From positions 372,001-436,000 of the forward strand of contig OY970196.1 of NCBI GenBank assembly GCA_963708205.1: a stretch of 64,000 nucleotides of DNA. Reading direction: 5' to 3'. This document shows, one piece after another, positions 54,234-62,894 of the stretch. How positions within the stretch are numbered: the stretch's first letter is position 1; every line of letters starts with the position of its first letter. The notes under the pieces were generated by a model, which did not search any database, was not told the DNA's origin, and saw nothing but the letters and a program-made list of their open reading frames with translations. This DNA comes from CAVYTF01 sp963708205 (GTDB taxonomy: Bacteria; Bacteroidota; Bacteroidia; Chitinophagales; Chitinophagaceae). The translations under genes and the position numbers were made by a program.

Positions 54234-54440
54234 CAACCCGACAATGACGAAAGCCCTTCCGAAATGAAAAAATGATTAAAATCTGGCTTTCTCCCTGCTT
54301 GGCGTAGTCTCCAGACTAAGCCAAAGTATAAGCAAATCTAAGATTTGCTTGTAACAAAAATTACTTCTATTCCACCCAATTCCAAATCTTTCCTTCTCCA
54401 TAAAACTACTCCTCCTTTATCAGATAACAAACATCAAATA

Positions 54441-54818
54441 TCCCAAACGAAACACCAAATGTTACAAACGAAACACCAAATGAGCTTAAAGTGTACTTGT
54501 TTGAGCTTAAAGTGTACTTGTTTGAGTTTAAAGTGTACTTGTTTGAGCTTAAAGTGTACTTGTTTGAGCTTAATGTGTACTTGTTTGAGCTTAAAGTGTT
54601 CACCAATGTCACAAACGAAACACCAAATGTTACAAACGAAACACCAAATGAGTTTAAAGTGTACTTGTTTGAGCTTAAAGTGTACTTGTATGAGCTTAAA
54701 GTGTACTTGTATGAGCTTAATGTGTACTTGTTTGAGCTTAATGTGTACTTGTTTGAGCTTAATGTGTACTTGTTTGAGCTTAAAGTGTACTTGTTTGAGC
54801 TTAATGTGTACTTGTTCA
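54441..54818. repeat. Composite 21-bp tandem array 3 (18 units, two unit types)
   Basis: Eighteen 21-bp units lie in strict register. Type A (TTACAAACGAAACACCAAAT plus G) and type B (AGCTTAAAGTGTACTTGTTT plus G) follow the order A A B B B B B B* A A B x8; B* (54588-54608) starts as B and ends like A. The reverse complement of B shares CAAAC and ACAC with A, so A-B junctions can fold into hairpins. The pattern is a higher-order repeat, with an A-A pair starting each block. Confidence 0.93.
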
Positions 54819-55020
54819 TACAAACCTTCGATAAATACTATTGAAAAGCAATTAAAAAACAATCTTTCTGATTGCTGAAAATTTAGGTTTATTGGAAAAT
54901 AATAAGATTCCATGTCTGCTCATCGTCTTTTTTTTAGCTGCTATTTCCTATCTGTCATTTTTATCGAATTTAATTTGTTATCTTTAATATGCCTTATTTT
55001 TAAGACCAAATTAAAGCATC

Positions 55021-55719
55021 ATGAAAAAGATAATTATTTCTCTTACGGTTATCGCAGCAGTTGCTGCCTGTCAAAAAAATGCAGCGCCTGCTTCACTCCT
55101 CACTCAAAATATTACGCCATCTGCAGCAGATAAGATCTCTGATGGAAAAGAAATAGCCTTTGTAAAGATCGGTACACAAAAATGGATGGCTGCCAATCTT
55201 GATGTAACCCATTACCAAAATGGAGATAAAATACCGGAAGTAAAAGGGAAAAGAGCATGGGAGAATTTAACAACCGGCGCATGGTGTTGGTATAATGATG
55301 ACTCAGCTACCGGCGCTGTTTATGGAAGATTATACAATTGGTATGCAGTAAATGATCCGAGAGGTTTGGCTCCTGAGGGATGGCATATACCTGCAAAAGC
55401 AGAATGGAATAAATTGTTAACATACTTGGGTGGTGAAAGTGTGGCAGGCGGCGCTTTGAAAGAAACTGGCACAGCTAACTGGCATAAACCAAATACTGAC
55501 GCAACAGATACATCCGGATTTACAGCATTGCCGGGAGGCGAATGTGACTTTGGTAATTTTAAGTACCTGCATTCAGAAGGTTTGTGGTGGACAACTACTC
55601 CAAAAAATGCCGGCACGAGTTATTGTTATTTCATGAATAATACAAGTGGATCTGCCGATAAGTTTTCTTTGAGTATAAAAACCGGTCTTTCGGTTCGTTG
55701 TATAAAGGATAAAAATTAA
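55021..55719 (+). CDS. FISUMP-domain lipoprotein
   Basis: The 232-residue lipoprotein (lipobox AAVAAC, Cys about 17) carries a Fibrobacter succinogenes major paralogous domain (about residues 45-229): the family motif IGTQKWMAANLDVTHYQNGDKIPEV-like start, WCWYNDDSATGAVYGRLYNWYAV, GWHIPAKAEW and FWWTTT-like segment, ending GLSVRCIKD. These surface proteins may bind polysaccharides or adhesins in Bacteroidota and Fibrobacterota. It is followed by a terminator and lies just after tandem array 3. Ligand unknown. Confidence 0.9.
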   Translation: MKKIIISLTVIAAVAACQKNAAPASLLTQNITPSAADKISDGKEIAFVKIGTQKWMAANLDVTHYQNGDKIPEVKGKRAWENLTTGAWCWYNDDSATGAVYGRLYNWYAVNDPRGLAPEGWHIPAKAEWNKLLTYLGGESVAGGALKETGTANWHKPNTDATDTSGFTALPGGECDFGNFKYLHSEGLWWTTTPKNAGTSYCYFMNNTSGSADKFSLSIKTGLSVRCIKDKN

Positions 55720-55747
55720 GCAACGAATATGATCTTAAAACAGTATG

Positions 55748-55777
55748 CCCCATGTCTGTTCATGGGGTCTTTTTTTT
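55748..55777 (+). terminator. Intrinsic terminator after FISUMP gene
   Basis: A 7-bp stem (CCCCATG/CATGGGG) with a 6-nt loop is followed by TC and eight T residues. It lies 28 bp after the stop codon at 55719 and before the convergent MocA-like gene end. Confidence 0.9.
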
Positions 55778-55789
55778 AAAGAAACTGAT

Positions 55790-56380
55790 CTACGCTTGTT
55801 CTAAATTTTCATAATCATTCCCTGTATCAATATCAATTTCACCTTTTGGAAATTGTATGAATGCAGCACTGCCTTTGTATTTCATTACCAACTTTTTTGC
55901 ACCTTCATCTCCCTGCAGTTTTAATAGCTCATAAAAATAATTTTTTGTAAAAAGCACAGGCGTACCAATGGTTTCAGCGTATGCGCATGCAATAATATCA
56001 GCACCTGTTTCTGTTTGCATATCTATTAATTTATTCAACAGCGACGGCGAAATATAAGGCTGATCGCAAACCATTAAGATGGTTTGTTCAATTTCAGGAG
56101 CGATAGAAAGCAATGCATTTATTCCGCAACGGATAGATGATGCAATTCCTTCCTGCCAATTTTCATTTTCAATGATGTTTATTTTAATATCGGTTACTTC
56201 TTTTTCCATTTCCTGCGCATTAGAACCGGTAACTAAAATGATCGGTTCAGCATTTGAATCAAGTGCCGCTTCTATGCTGTGTTTCAAAAGACTTTTGCCT
56301 TTGTAGTTAAGTAATTGTTTCGGTTTATGTAGTCTTGAAGAAGGGCCTGCAGCAAGCAGGATCAATGCACAGGATTGCAT
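55790..56380 (-). CDS. MocA-like molybdopterin cytidylyltransferase
   Basis: The 196-residue protein matches the NTP-transferase fold of MocA/MobA: LILLAAGPSSRLHKPKQLLNYKGKSLL (about 6-32, nucleotide loop and Lys), LVTGSNAQEM and MVCDQPYISPSLL (about 103-115, metal-binding Asp). MocA adds CMP to molybdopterin, the form used by PaoABC-type enzymes. It is the last gene of the aldehyde-oxidoreductase operon (10 bp after XdhC), which supports that role. GMP transfer (MobA) cannot be excluded from sequence. Confidence 0.86.
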   Translation of the reverse strand: MQSCALILLAAGPSSRLHKPKQLLNYKGKSLLKHSIEAALDSNAEPIILVTGSNAQEMEKEVTDIKINIIENENWQEGIASSIRCGINALLSIAPEIEQTILMVCDQPYISPSLLNKLIDMQTETGADIIACAYAETIGTPVLFTKNYFYELLKLQGDEGAKKLVMKYKGSAAFIQFPKGEIDIDTGNDYENLEQA

Positions 56381-56389
56381 GCAGATTAA

Positions 56390-57514
56390 TTATTTTGAAT
56401 GAATGGTTTCTAATTTTTCTCTTAATGAATATGCATTCTTGCCTGCGAAAACTTTTTTAATTTCTGTAATAATTGATAAAGCAATTTCTTCTGAAGTTTC
56501 TGCACCAATATCTAAACCAACCGGTGCAAATATTTTTGCATGTTGCTCTTCATTAAGAAAAATTCCTTTCTCATTTAATTCAGCAAACATGCGTTCAGCT
56601 TTCTTTCTTGGTCCAAGCATTCCGATATAAACTGAATCAGTATGAACAAGCTGTTGCAACATCGCGATATCATAATTATAATTGTGTGTCATCAATAAAA
56701 AAACTGTTTGATGATCAACTGGTAAATGCTGCAAAGCTGCTGCTGGCCTGGATATGAGTAATTTTGTAGCATTTGGAAAACGCTCTTTTGTTACGTAGTT
56801 ATGGCGTCCATCAATTACAGTTGTTTGCCATCCCAACACTGAGCAAAAATTTACAAGCGGTATCACATCATTGCCTGCACCAAAAATAATTAAGGAAATT
56901 TCAGGTTGAATAAATTCAAAAAAAGCATGGTAGTTTTTTTGTTGAAATTGATATTTTTTAAAGGATGCTTTTTTATTCAGCAATGCATTGTATGCATCAT
57001 TAATAAGTTCATTTTTTGAAACATCATTTTTACTATTTGAAATAATGTTTCCATCTTCCATTTGTAAAAAACAAGTGCCCGGATGATCTGCATAATTTCT
57101 TTCATCGGCGAAAACAGTTGCTATCACAGCGTTTTGGCGATTGGATAAAATAGTTTTAAATATAGCTATGCAATTATTTTTATCATTTTTATTGATTGGT
57201 TCTATTAAAATTTTAATGATGCCGTTACAACCCAAACCAATTCCAAGCTTCGCATCATCTTCATCCATCGTATCGTAAGTAACAAGCATTGGTTTGCTGT
57301 ATTGCAATGCCAGCAAGGCTTTGCGCAAAGCATCACCTTCAAGACAACCGCCGCTTATTGCACCTGTTAACTTTCCATCTTCGGTGATCAGCATGCGCGC
57401 ACCAGGCTGCCGGTAAGATGAACCTTCCACATGCACAACAGTTGCGAGCACACATTGTTTGCCTGTTGCAGTTGCTTCATCAAAGGCTTTGATAATATCG
57501 TGTAACTCTTTCAT
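56390..57514 (-). CDS. XdhC/CoxI-family molybdenum-enzyme maturation factor
   Basis: This 374-residue protein binds molybdenum cofactor and sulphurates or inserts it into xanthine-oxidase-type enzymes (E. coli PaoD is a relative). The N-terminal XdhC/CoxI domain (about 15-75: CVLATVVHVEGSSYRQPGARML, GAISGGCLEGD) is followed by a Rossmann-type domain (about 210-345; LIIFGAGNDVIPLVNFCSVLGW and MLGPRKKAERM). It lies between the catalytic subunit gene and the MocA-like gene, 6 and 10 bp away, in one operon. Confidence 0.92.
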   Translation of the reverse strand: MKELHDIIKAFDEATATGKQCVLATVVHVEGSSYRQPGARMLITEDGKLTGAISGGCLEGDALRKALLALQYSKPMLVTYDTMDEDDAKLGIGLGCNGIIKILIEPINKNDKNNCIAIFKTILSNRQNAVIATVFADERNYADHPGTCFLQMEDGNIISNSKNDVSKNELINDAYNALLNKKASFKKYQFQQKNYHAFFEFIQPEISLIIFGAGNDVIPLVNFCSVLGWQTTVIDGRHNYVTKERFPNATKLLISRPAAALQHLPVDHQTVFLLMTHNYNYDIAMLQQLVHTDSVYIGMLGPRKKAERMFAELNEKGIFLNEEQHAKIFAPVGLDIGAETSEEIALSIITEIKKVFAGKNAYSLREKLETIHSK

Positions 57515-57520
57515 TAAATA

Positions 57521-59824
57521 CTATGCAATTATTTTATCAGGCGTTGCCGGCAAATTGCGAATGCGCTTTCCAGTAGCATGATATATCGCATTGATGATCG
57601 CTGCTGTTGTTCCTGTAATACCAATCTCACCAATGCCGCGCGAGCCAATTGGAGAAATAACAAGATCGGGTTTATTTATAAATTCAATATTGAAAGTTGG
57701 CATGTCTGCATTTACCGGAACAAGGTATTGTGCAAGGTCTTTTGTAACAGGTCTTCCGTTGTTAGGATCATAAATTGTTTCTTCCATCAACGCCATACCA
57801 AGCGCGAAGATCATTGCACCCATAATTTGATTCGTTGCTGTTTTTAAATTTAAAACAGTCCCGATATCCATTACACTTGCAAGCTCTGAAACATGCACTG
57901 TTCCTAAATCCGGATCAACAAGCACTTTTGCAAATTGTGCTCCGAAAGAATGAAAAGCAAAATCTTTTCTGTCAATATCTTCATCCTGTTTTGCAAAGCG
58001 GTTTGGCTGAGGCGGTTTTGGTTTTGGAGGTTGGTTTGTTTCTCTTGTTGAAACATTTGTTGTTGCCTCTGCTTCCATCACCTGCAAATTATTGCGCGAT
58101 AATATTTGCCAGTAATTTTCACTTTTACCTGGATTATTTTTAATAGAAAAAATGCCATTGTCAACATTAATTAATTCTTCCGGTTGTCCATATAAAGGTG
58201 AGTTGCTGTCAGCAATTGCGAGATTGATGATTTTTGATTTGGCAGTTAAAGCTGCTGCGCGAACAGCGCCACCAACACTTGCCGCACTTTGTGAACCACC
58301 GGAACCGGGGCTTTTTGGAAGCTTTGAATCACCTAAGTTAAATTCTATTTTTTCAACAGGCAAGCCAAGTTCTTCTGCGGTGATCTGTGTCATAATTGTA
58401 TAAGTTCCTGTGCCAATATCCTGTGTGCAGGCTGAAGCAACAACATGACCATCCTGAAATATCTGCACCTTTGCTGAAGCTGCTGAACGATTAGCAGGAT
58501 ACGTTGCAGTTGCCATGCCATAACCAACCAAATATTTGCCTTCACGCATGGAAGCGACCTGTGGATTTCTTTTAGACCAGCCAATTAATTCCGCTCCTCT
58601 TTTATAACATTCCTTCAAATTCTTTGATGACCATGCTTTGCCTTTATCGGGATCTTTTTCAGCATAGTTTATCAATCTCAATTCTAAAGGATCTATTTTC
58701 AATTGATACGCCAATTCATCCATCGCCACTTCAATTGCATAAGTTCCCGGAGCTTCGCCCGGAGCACGCATCGGGCAAGGTGTGCCTTTATTCAGCTTAA
58801 CCAAACTGTGGGTTACCTCAAGGTTTGGAGTAGCGTATAACATTGATGTAGCAAGTCCGCAGGTTTCTACAAATTCATCTACGAAAGAAGTTTCAGCAGT
58901 TGTTTCATGCGTAACGGAAGAAAGTTTGCCTTCACTGTTTGTGCCCAAACTTATTTTTTGAATTGTTTCTGAACGCCGTCCATTGCATGTAAACATTTGC
59001 CGGCGATCCAATACTATTTTTACAGGCTTGCCAACAATTTTTGCAGCCATTGGTGTTAATGAACTGTGCGGCCAAACAAATCCTTTGCTGCCGAAACCGC
59101 CGCCGATAAATAATGAAATGAGGTGAACTTTTTCTTTTGGAATTCCTAACAGCATGGCAATGCCGTCACGGTTTCCTATAACGGATTGCGTGGAATCATA
59201 GACAGTTAATTCATCATTATCCCAAACCGCAATGGTTGCATGCGGCTCCATAGGATTGTGATGAAATACAGGCGTGGTATAGGTTTCAGACATTTTAACA
59301 TCAGCCATTTGATAAGCTGCGTTTGTATCACCACGAAGCGTTTGCACTTCTTTGCCCATCGCTTCTTTGGGCTGGTAAGCTGCCGAGATATTATTTTCAA
59401 GATCAATAAAAGGTTTTTCTTCTTCATAATCAACCTTAATTAATCCTGCAGCATATTCTGCATTTTCAAAAGTATCTGCAACAACAATTGCGATGTGTTG
59501 TCCATTATAATAGATCCTGTTATCCTGCAACGGAAGCAGATCTTTTTCACCAAGTCTTACGGTTTGTGCAGGATCAGAACCTCCGCCAACAGGAGGTTTA
59601 TTAAGCTTTAACGCATTTTTATAGGTGATAACTTTTATTACACCCAAAGATTTTTCTGCGTCAGTCGTATCAATATTTTTAATACTGCCGCTTGTGATGG
59701 TGCTTTGCACAGTAAAGCCATAAGTAAGATCCGGTATATCATACTCGGCTGAATATTTTGCTGTGCCGGTCACTTTCAGCTTACCGTCAACGCGGTCAAT
59801 TGGCTTTCCAATTATTTCATTCAT
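57521..59824 (-). CDS. paoC: Molybdopterin-binding subunit of aldehyde oxidoreductase (PaoC-like)
   Basis: The 767-residue catalytic subunit belongs to the xanthine-oxidase large-subunit family. It shows the N-terminal hammerhead domain (about 1-120: IDRVDGKLKVTGTAKYSAEYDIPD), the molybdopterin domains with FIGGGFGSKG (about 237) and RAPGEAPGTYAIEVAMDEL (about 345), GSGGSQSAASVGGA (about 500) and the active-site Glu in RGIGEIGITGT (about 727-737). The loop around residues 595-620 is Pro-rich and unlike E. coli PaoC. Start ATG overlaps the previous gene stop by 4 nt (ATGA). Substrate is likely an aromatic or aliphatic aldehyde, not certain. Confidence 0.93.
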   Translation of the reverse strand: MNEIIGKPIDRVDGKLKVTGTAKYSAEYDIPDLTYGFTVQSTITSGSIKNIDTTDAEKSLGVIKVITYKNALKLNKPPVGGGSDPAQTVRLGEKDLLPLQDNRIYYNGQHIAIVVADTFENAEYAAGLIKVDYEEEKPFIDLENNISAAYQPKEAMGKEVQTLRGDTNAAYQMADVKMSETYTTPVFHHNPMEPHATIAVWDNDELTVYDSTQSVIGNRDGIAMLLGIPKEKVHLISLFIGGGFGSKGFVWPHSSLTPMAAKIVGKPVKIVLDRRQMFTCNGRRSETIQKISLGTNSEGKLSSVTHETTAETSFVDEFVETCGLATSMLYATPNLEVTHSLVKLNKGTPCPMRAPGEAPGTYAIEVAMDELAYQLKIDPLELRLINYAEKDPDKGKAWSSKNLKECYKRGAELIGWSKRNPQVASMREGKYLVGYGMATATYPANRSAASAKVQIFQDGHVVASACTQDIGTGTYTIMTQITAEELGLPVEKIEFNLGDSKLPKSPGSGGSQSAASVGGAVRAAALTAKSKIINLAIADSNSPLYGQPEELINVDNGIFSIKNNPGKSENYWQILSRNNLQVMEAEATTNVSTRETNQPPKPKPPQPNRFAKQDEDIDRKDFAFHSFGAQFAKVLVDPDLGTVHVSELASVMDIGTVLNLKTATNQIMGAMIFALGMALMEETIYDPNNGRPVTKDLAQYLVPVNADMPTFNIEFINKPDLVISPIGSRGIGEIGITGTTAAIINAIYHATGKRIRNLPATPDKIIA

Positions 59825-60807
59825 GCTATTCCTCCTGTTGTTTCAAGTGCGCGTACCAATGTTCTTTTTGCAAGCTCTATTTTGAAATTATTATACTTAT
59901 AACCTTTTGCATTTTTTAATAAAGCATCAGCAGCAGTTTGAAAATTTTGAGTGGATGGTTTCGCATTTACCAAAACCTGTTCTGCTTCAAAGCTGCGCCA
60001 CGGCTTGGTTCCAATGCCTCCCATTGCTATTCTTGCAGATCTGATCATTCCGTTTTGAATGTCTAATGCAACCGCTGCAGAAGTCAAAGCGAACTCATAC
60101 GACGCGCGATCGCGAACTTTTAAATAATGAGAATTTACTGCGAAAGGAAGTGCAGGAATTTCAACAGCAGTTATCAAATCACCTTTCTCTAAAACATTTT
60201 CTTTCTCAGGTGTATCGCCGGGTAATAAATGAAAATCAACTATCGGAATTCTTTTTTCTCCTGTATTATTTTGCACAATAATTATTGCATCGAGCGCAGC
60301 CATTGCTACACACATATCGGAAGGATGCGTGGCGATACATTTATCACTCGTTCCCAAGATTGCATTGTTCCTGTTGTAGCCATTTATTGCAGAACATCCG
60401 CTGCCCGGATCTCTTTTATTACAGGGAAAAACAACATCATAAAAATAAGGACAGCGTGTTCTTTGCAAAAGATTGCCGCCAACCGTTGCCATATTTCTCA
60501 ATTGCGGAGAAGCGCCTGACAGTAAGGCTTCTGAGAGAACGGGAAACTTTTGTGTAATGGTTTCATCATAAGCGAGATCACTGTTCTTCACCAGTGCGCC
60601 GATGCGGATATTTCCATTACCAAGTGTTTCAATTTTTTTGAGGCTTAAATCATTTATATCAATTATTTCATCCGGATTTTCTATGCCGTATTTCATCAGG
60701 TCCACCAGATTTGTTCCCCCGCCAATAAACTTTGCTTTGGCAGAATTTGACATTGCATTGATAGCTTCTGAATTTTCCTTCACCCGTATAAATGAAAATG
60801 GCTGCAT
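59821..60807 (-). CDS. paoB: FAD subunit with extra Fe-S cluster (PaoB-like)
   Basis: This 328-residue subunit carries FAD between the Fe-S and molybdenum centres. FAD-binding signatures are FIGGGTNLVDLMKYG (about 28-42) and TVGGNLLQRTRCPYF (about 113-127). The following Cys pattern, RCPYFYDVVFPCNKRDPGSGC, has the spacing that in E. coli PaoB holds a 4Fe-4S cluster not found in ordinary xanthine dehydrogenase subunits; this makes the PaoABC assignment specific. It sits between the 2Fe-2S and molybdenum subunit genes. Confidence 0.92.
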   Translation of the reverse strand: MQPFSFIRVKENSEAINAMSNSAKAKFIGGGTNLVDLMKYGIENPDEIIDINDLSLKKIETLGNGNIRIGALVKNSDLAYDETITQKFPVLSEALLSGASPQLRNMATVGGNLLQRTRCPYFYDVVFPCNKRDPGSGCSAINGYNRNNAILGTSDKCIATHPSDMCVAMAALDAIIIVQNNTGEKRIPIVDFHLLPGDTPEKENVLEKGDLITAVEIPALPFAVNSHYLKVRDRASYEFALTSAAVALDIQNGMIRSARIAMGGIGTKPWRSFEAEQVLVNAKPSTQNFQTAADALLKNAKGYKYNNFKIELAKRTLVRALETTGGIA

Positions 60808-60821
60808 ATTTTTTTAATTTC

Positions 60822-61448
60822 TTAAGCTGGTTGTTGATTCACTTCTCTTACTGCATCTACAATATTTCTATAAGCGCCGCAACGGCAAATGTTGCCGCTC
60901 ATTAATTCTTTAATGTCGTCATCCGTTTTTGCATGTCCTTCTTTTATCAAGCCAATGGCAGAACAAATTTGCCCGGGCGTACAATAACCGCATTGAAAAG
61001 CATCATGCTTTATAAATGCAGCCTGCATGGGATGCAACTCATCTCCTTTCGCCAAACCTTCAATGCTTGTTACGGCAGCGCCATCACACAAAACAGCAAG
61101 CGTGAGGCAGGAGTTCACTCTGCGGTCATTTACCAAAACAGTGCATGCGCCGCATTGACCATGATCACAACCTTTTTTTGTTCCGTGCAGTGCAAGCTTT
61201 TCACGCAGCAGATCCAATAAACTTGTGCGCGGATCAACGCTCAGCGTTTGTGCTGTGCCATTAATATTTATAGAAACACCTACAGGTTTAACTGCCGGAA
61301 TATTTGATGACGGCTTGAAAGGTGCGCGCGCAAAGGCAGGCACAAAAGCAAGACCTGCACCAACAATGGTAACGGAAGAAATAAATTTTCTGCGGGTGAT
61401 GTCTTTTTTAATTGCCCGGTCAGCGTTTGAAAAAATTTCTGTGCTCAC
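60822..61448 (-). CDS. paoA: 2Fe-2S subunit with Tat signal (PaoA-like)
   Basis: The 208-residue subunit has a twin-arginine signal (ITRRKFISSVTIVGAG, about residues 17-32), so the enzyme should be exported folded to the periplasm. Two 2Fe-2S clusters follow: CDHGQCGACTV with a later VNSC (about 94-116) and CGYCTPGQ with CRCGAYRN (about 152-195). The start is a GTG at 61448, the only codon that includes the whole Tat signal. It is the first gene of the paoABC-xdhC-mocA-like operon, 14 bp before paoB. Confidence 0.92.
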   Translation of the reverse strand: MSTEIFSNADRAIKKDITRRKFISSVTIVGAGLAFVPAFARAPFKPSSNIPAVKPVGVSININGTAQTLSVDPRTSLLDLLREKLALHGTKKGCDHGQCGACTVLVNDRRVNSCLTLAVLCDGAAVTSIEGLAKGDELHPMQAAFIKHDAFQCGYCTPGQICSAIGLIKEGHAKTDDDIKELMSGNICRCGAYRNIVDAVREVNQQPA

Positions 61449-61561
61449 TAAAAAATAAATGAAAGATGGATAATGAAAAAAATTACAACAATTGTTATAC
61501 CACTGTTTTGGGAAATGAAAGATTTTGTTTTGCTCATTTCTCCTTCGCTTTGTTATGGCTT

Positions 61562-61582
61562 CGGTTGGTGCGACATCAACTG
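61562..61582. repeat. Hairpin repeat R3, copy 2
   Basis: CGGTTGGTG and CATCAACTG pair with G-T wobbles around a CGA loop, followed by ATAAAGGAAATTAAG, which parallels copy 1 at 53800-53823. Confidence 0.5.
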
Positions 61583-61600
61583 ATAAAGGAAATTAAGATA

Positions 61601-61630
61601 TTGCCAAGTTGCAAACTTTGCCAGGCATGA
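61601..61630. repeat. 3'-end dispersed element R1, copy j
   Basis: TTGCCAAGTTGCAAACTTTG and CCAGGCATGA match the hairpin end of R1. It ends 12 bp before the stop codon (minus direction) of the DoxX-like gene. Confidence 0.65.
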
Positions 61631-61642
61631 GGATTCGGCTTT

Positions 61643-62749
61643 TTAAAACCTTACACCTTCTGTTTTAAAATTGTATTGTTGTTTAATACATTCAAGTGCC
61701 ACGCTATCTTTATTTTGTTCACCATAAATCGTCAGCAGAGTGTCTTTTGAAAGTGTATATCGTGCAGAGATAGGTTTAATTGTTGTGTCATTAAACGAAA
61801 TGTCAAAAAGGTTTTTTTTATTATCAACAGTGTATGTGCCTGCAGTAGAAGTTGTTCTTATTTTTAAAACCGAATGAAATCCGAAACTTAAAAATAAGCT
61901 GGCAGTCTGATTTATAATATCACAGGAATTTAATAATTCAGCGCCGTTTTTTTTATAGGAAACAATGCGCCAGCCACCGGCTAAAGTAGGGTTGTCTGCC
62001 TGCTGCATTTCAGGACTGTTGAGCATCCTGTAATTAAGAAAAAGTAATAGGACAGCAAAACAAATCGTAGCCCATACAATCAGCAAGTTCTTCTTAAAAG
62101 AAAAATTAAAACGATAAGTAACTTTGAAAATGATTTCAATAATCTGTTGAATTTTTCTCCATTCAAATAGCAGAAGTATAATAATAGCAAAGCAAAATAA
62201 TAAAGAAATAAATTTTGTTCCCTGCCATAAATCAAATGTGTAATTAACAACCACAACATTTAGAATAACAGGAAGTAGAATTATTTTTCCGAAAAACTTG
62301 GTGCGATTAAAAAACAAAAAAATACTACCTGCAAATTCTGGTATAGCTATAAACAATTCGTATGCGTAACTATGACCTAAAAATGCCCATACCAAATGTC
62401 TGCCTGAAATATCTCTTAACGGTGCATCCCACACATCATAAGCAAGCTTAAACTGGTAATCTAACATTTTTGTTAATCCATACACCATTAACCCGCTGCC
62501 AAGATAAAATCTAAGAATTAGCTCGATAATAAATAACTGCCTGTTAGTATTCCATTTTTGTCTGACGCTAAAAACAACTAAAACCAAGGAGATGACAAAG
62601 GTTAGAATTACATTATTGGTATATAGGAAAGTAATAACATTCTCACCACTGTTTGATAGTGCTATCAGGTAAATTATAAAATACAATAAGAAGTAAACAC
62701 CAATTGACCATAAGCAAAAGAAAGCAAGAATCAACAAATATTTTTTCAT
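61643..62749 (-). CDS. DoxX-like membrane protein with lipocalin-like tail
   Basis: The 368-residue protein has about eight membrane segments (about 4-30, 44-62, 77-95, 120-140, 150-170, 180-196 and 226-243 visible) and a C-terminal extracytoplasmic domain of about 110 residues (GGWRIVSYKKNGAELLNSCDII...TAGTYTVDNKKNLFDISF) that resembles lipocalin-type beta-barrels. The membrane part, with LGSGLMVYGLTKMLDYQF, resembles DoxX/DoxD-related proteins. No function can be assigned. It is separate from the pao operon (194-bp gap). Confidence 0.7.
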   Translation of the reverse strand: MKKYLLILAFFCLWSIGVYFLLYFIIYLIALSNSGENVITFLYTNNVILTFVISLVLVVFSVRQKWNTNRQLFIIELILRFYLGSGLMVYGLTKMLDYQFKLAYDVWDAPLRDISGRHLVWAFLGHSYAYELFIAIPEFAGSIFLFFNRTKFFGKIILLPVILNVVVVNYTFDLWQGTKFISLLFCFAIIILLLFEWRKIQQIIEIIFKVTYRFNFSFKKNLLIVWATICFAVLLLFLNYRMLNSPEMQQADNPTLAGGWRIVSYKKNGAELLNSCDIINQTASLFLSFGFHSVLKIRTTSTAGTYTVDNKKNLFDISFNDTTIKPISARYTLSKDTLLTIYGEQNKDSVALECIKQQYNFKTEGVRF

Positions 62750-62800
62750 TCATTCAATTTGTCTGAAGTAAGTAAATTACGCCCACCATAAAGTTTTATA

Positions 62801-62886
62801 TTATTACACTCAATTCCAAATATACTGTTCATTTCTTTTGCCATGATAAAATAGATGCGGGGAAGTTGGAAAGTGAGACACATAGG
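62801..62886. repeat. 3'-end dispersed element R1, copy h
   Basis: TTACACTCAATTCCAAATAT, CTGTTCATTTCTTTTGCC and ATAGATGCGGGGAAGTTGGA, ending AAGTGAGACACATAG, are a nearly full-length R1. It lies 52 bp upstream of the DoxX-like gene start and downstream of the SDR gene. Confidence 0.78.
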
Positions 62887-62894
62887 TATTGTTT

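Larger units (their letters stand above)
53402..55020. other. 1.6-kb gene-free region with two tandem arrays
   Basis: Between the divergent PorT-like and FISUMP genes there is no convincing gene. The region contains a short hairpin repeat (53800-53823), a palindromic CTGCCTGACGGCAGACAGG tract near 53620-53640, and the 21-bp arrays at 53919-54233 and 54441-54818. Several long open frames here arise only because a 21-bp unit without stops stays open in several frames on both strands. Confidence 0.7.

Noticed and set aside
53763..54275. Long open frames through array 2 (Cys-rich MVKECCP repeats on minus; LNHRTAF and LTIGQHS repeats on plus)
   Set aside because: A stop-free 21-bp unit is open in several frames on both strands; none has a signal, domain or start region, and all three readings cannot be genes.
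13919..54818. CRISPR array
   Set aside because: Tandem units are directly contiguous with no unique spacers, and no cas gene is present.
54345..54913. Open frames through array 3 with LSLKCTC or SSNKYTL repeats
   Set aside because: Same artefact of a 21-bp unit; competing frames on both strands are equally long and the array is composite at the DNA level.
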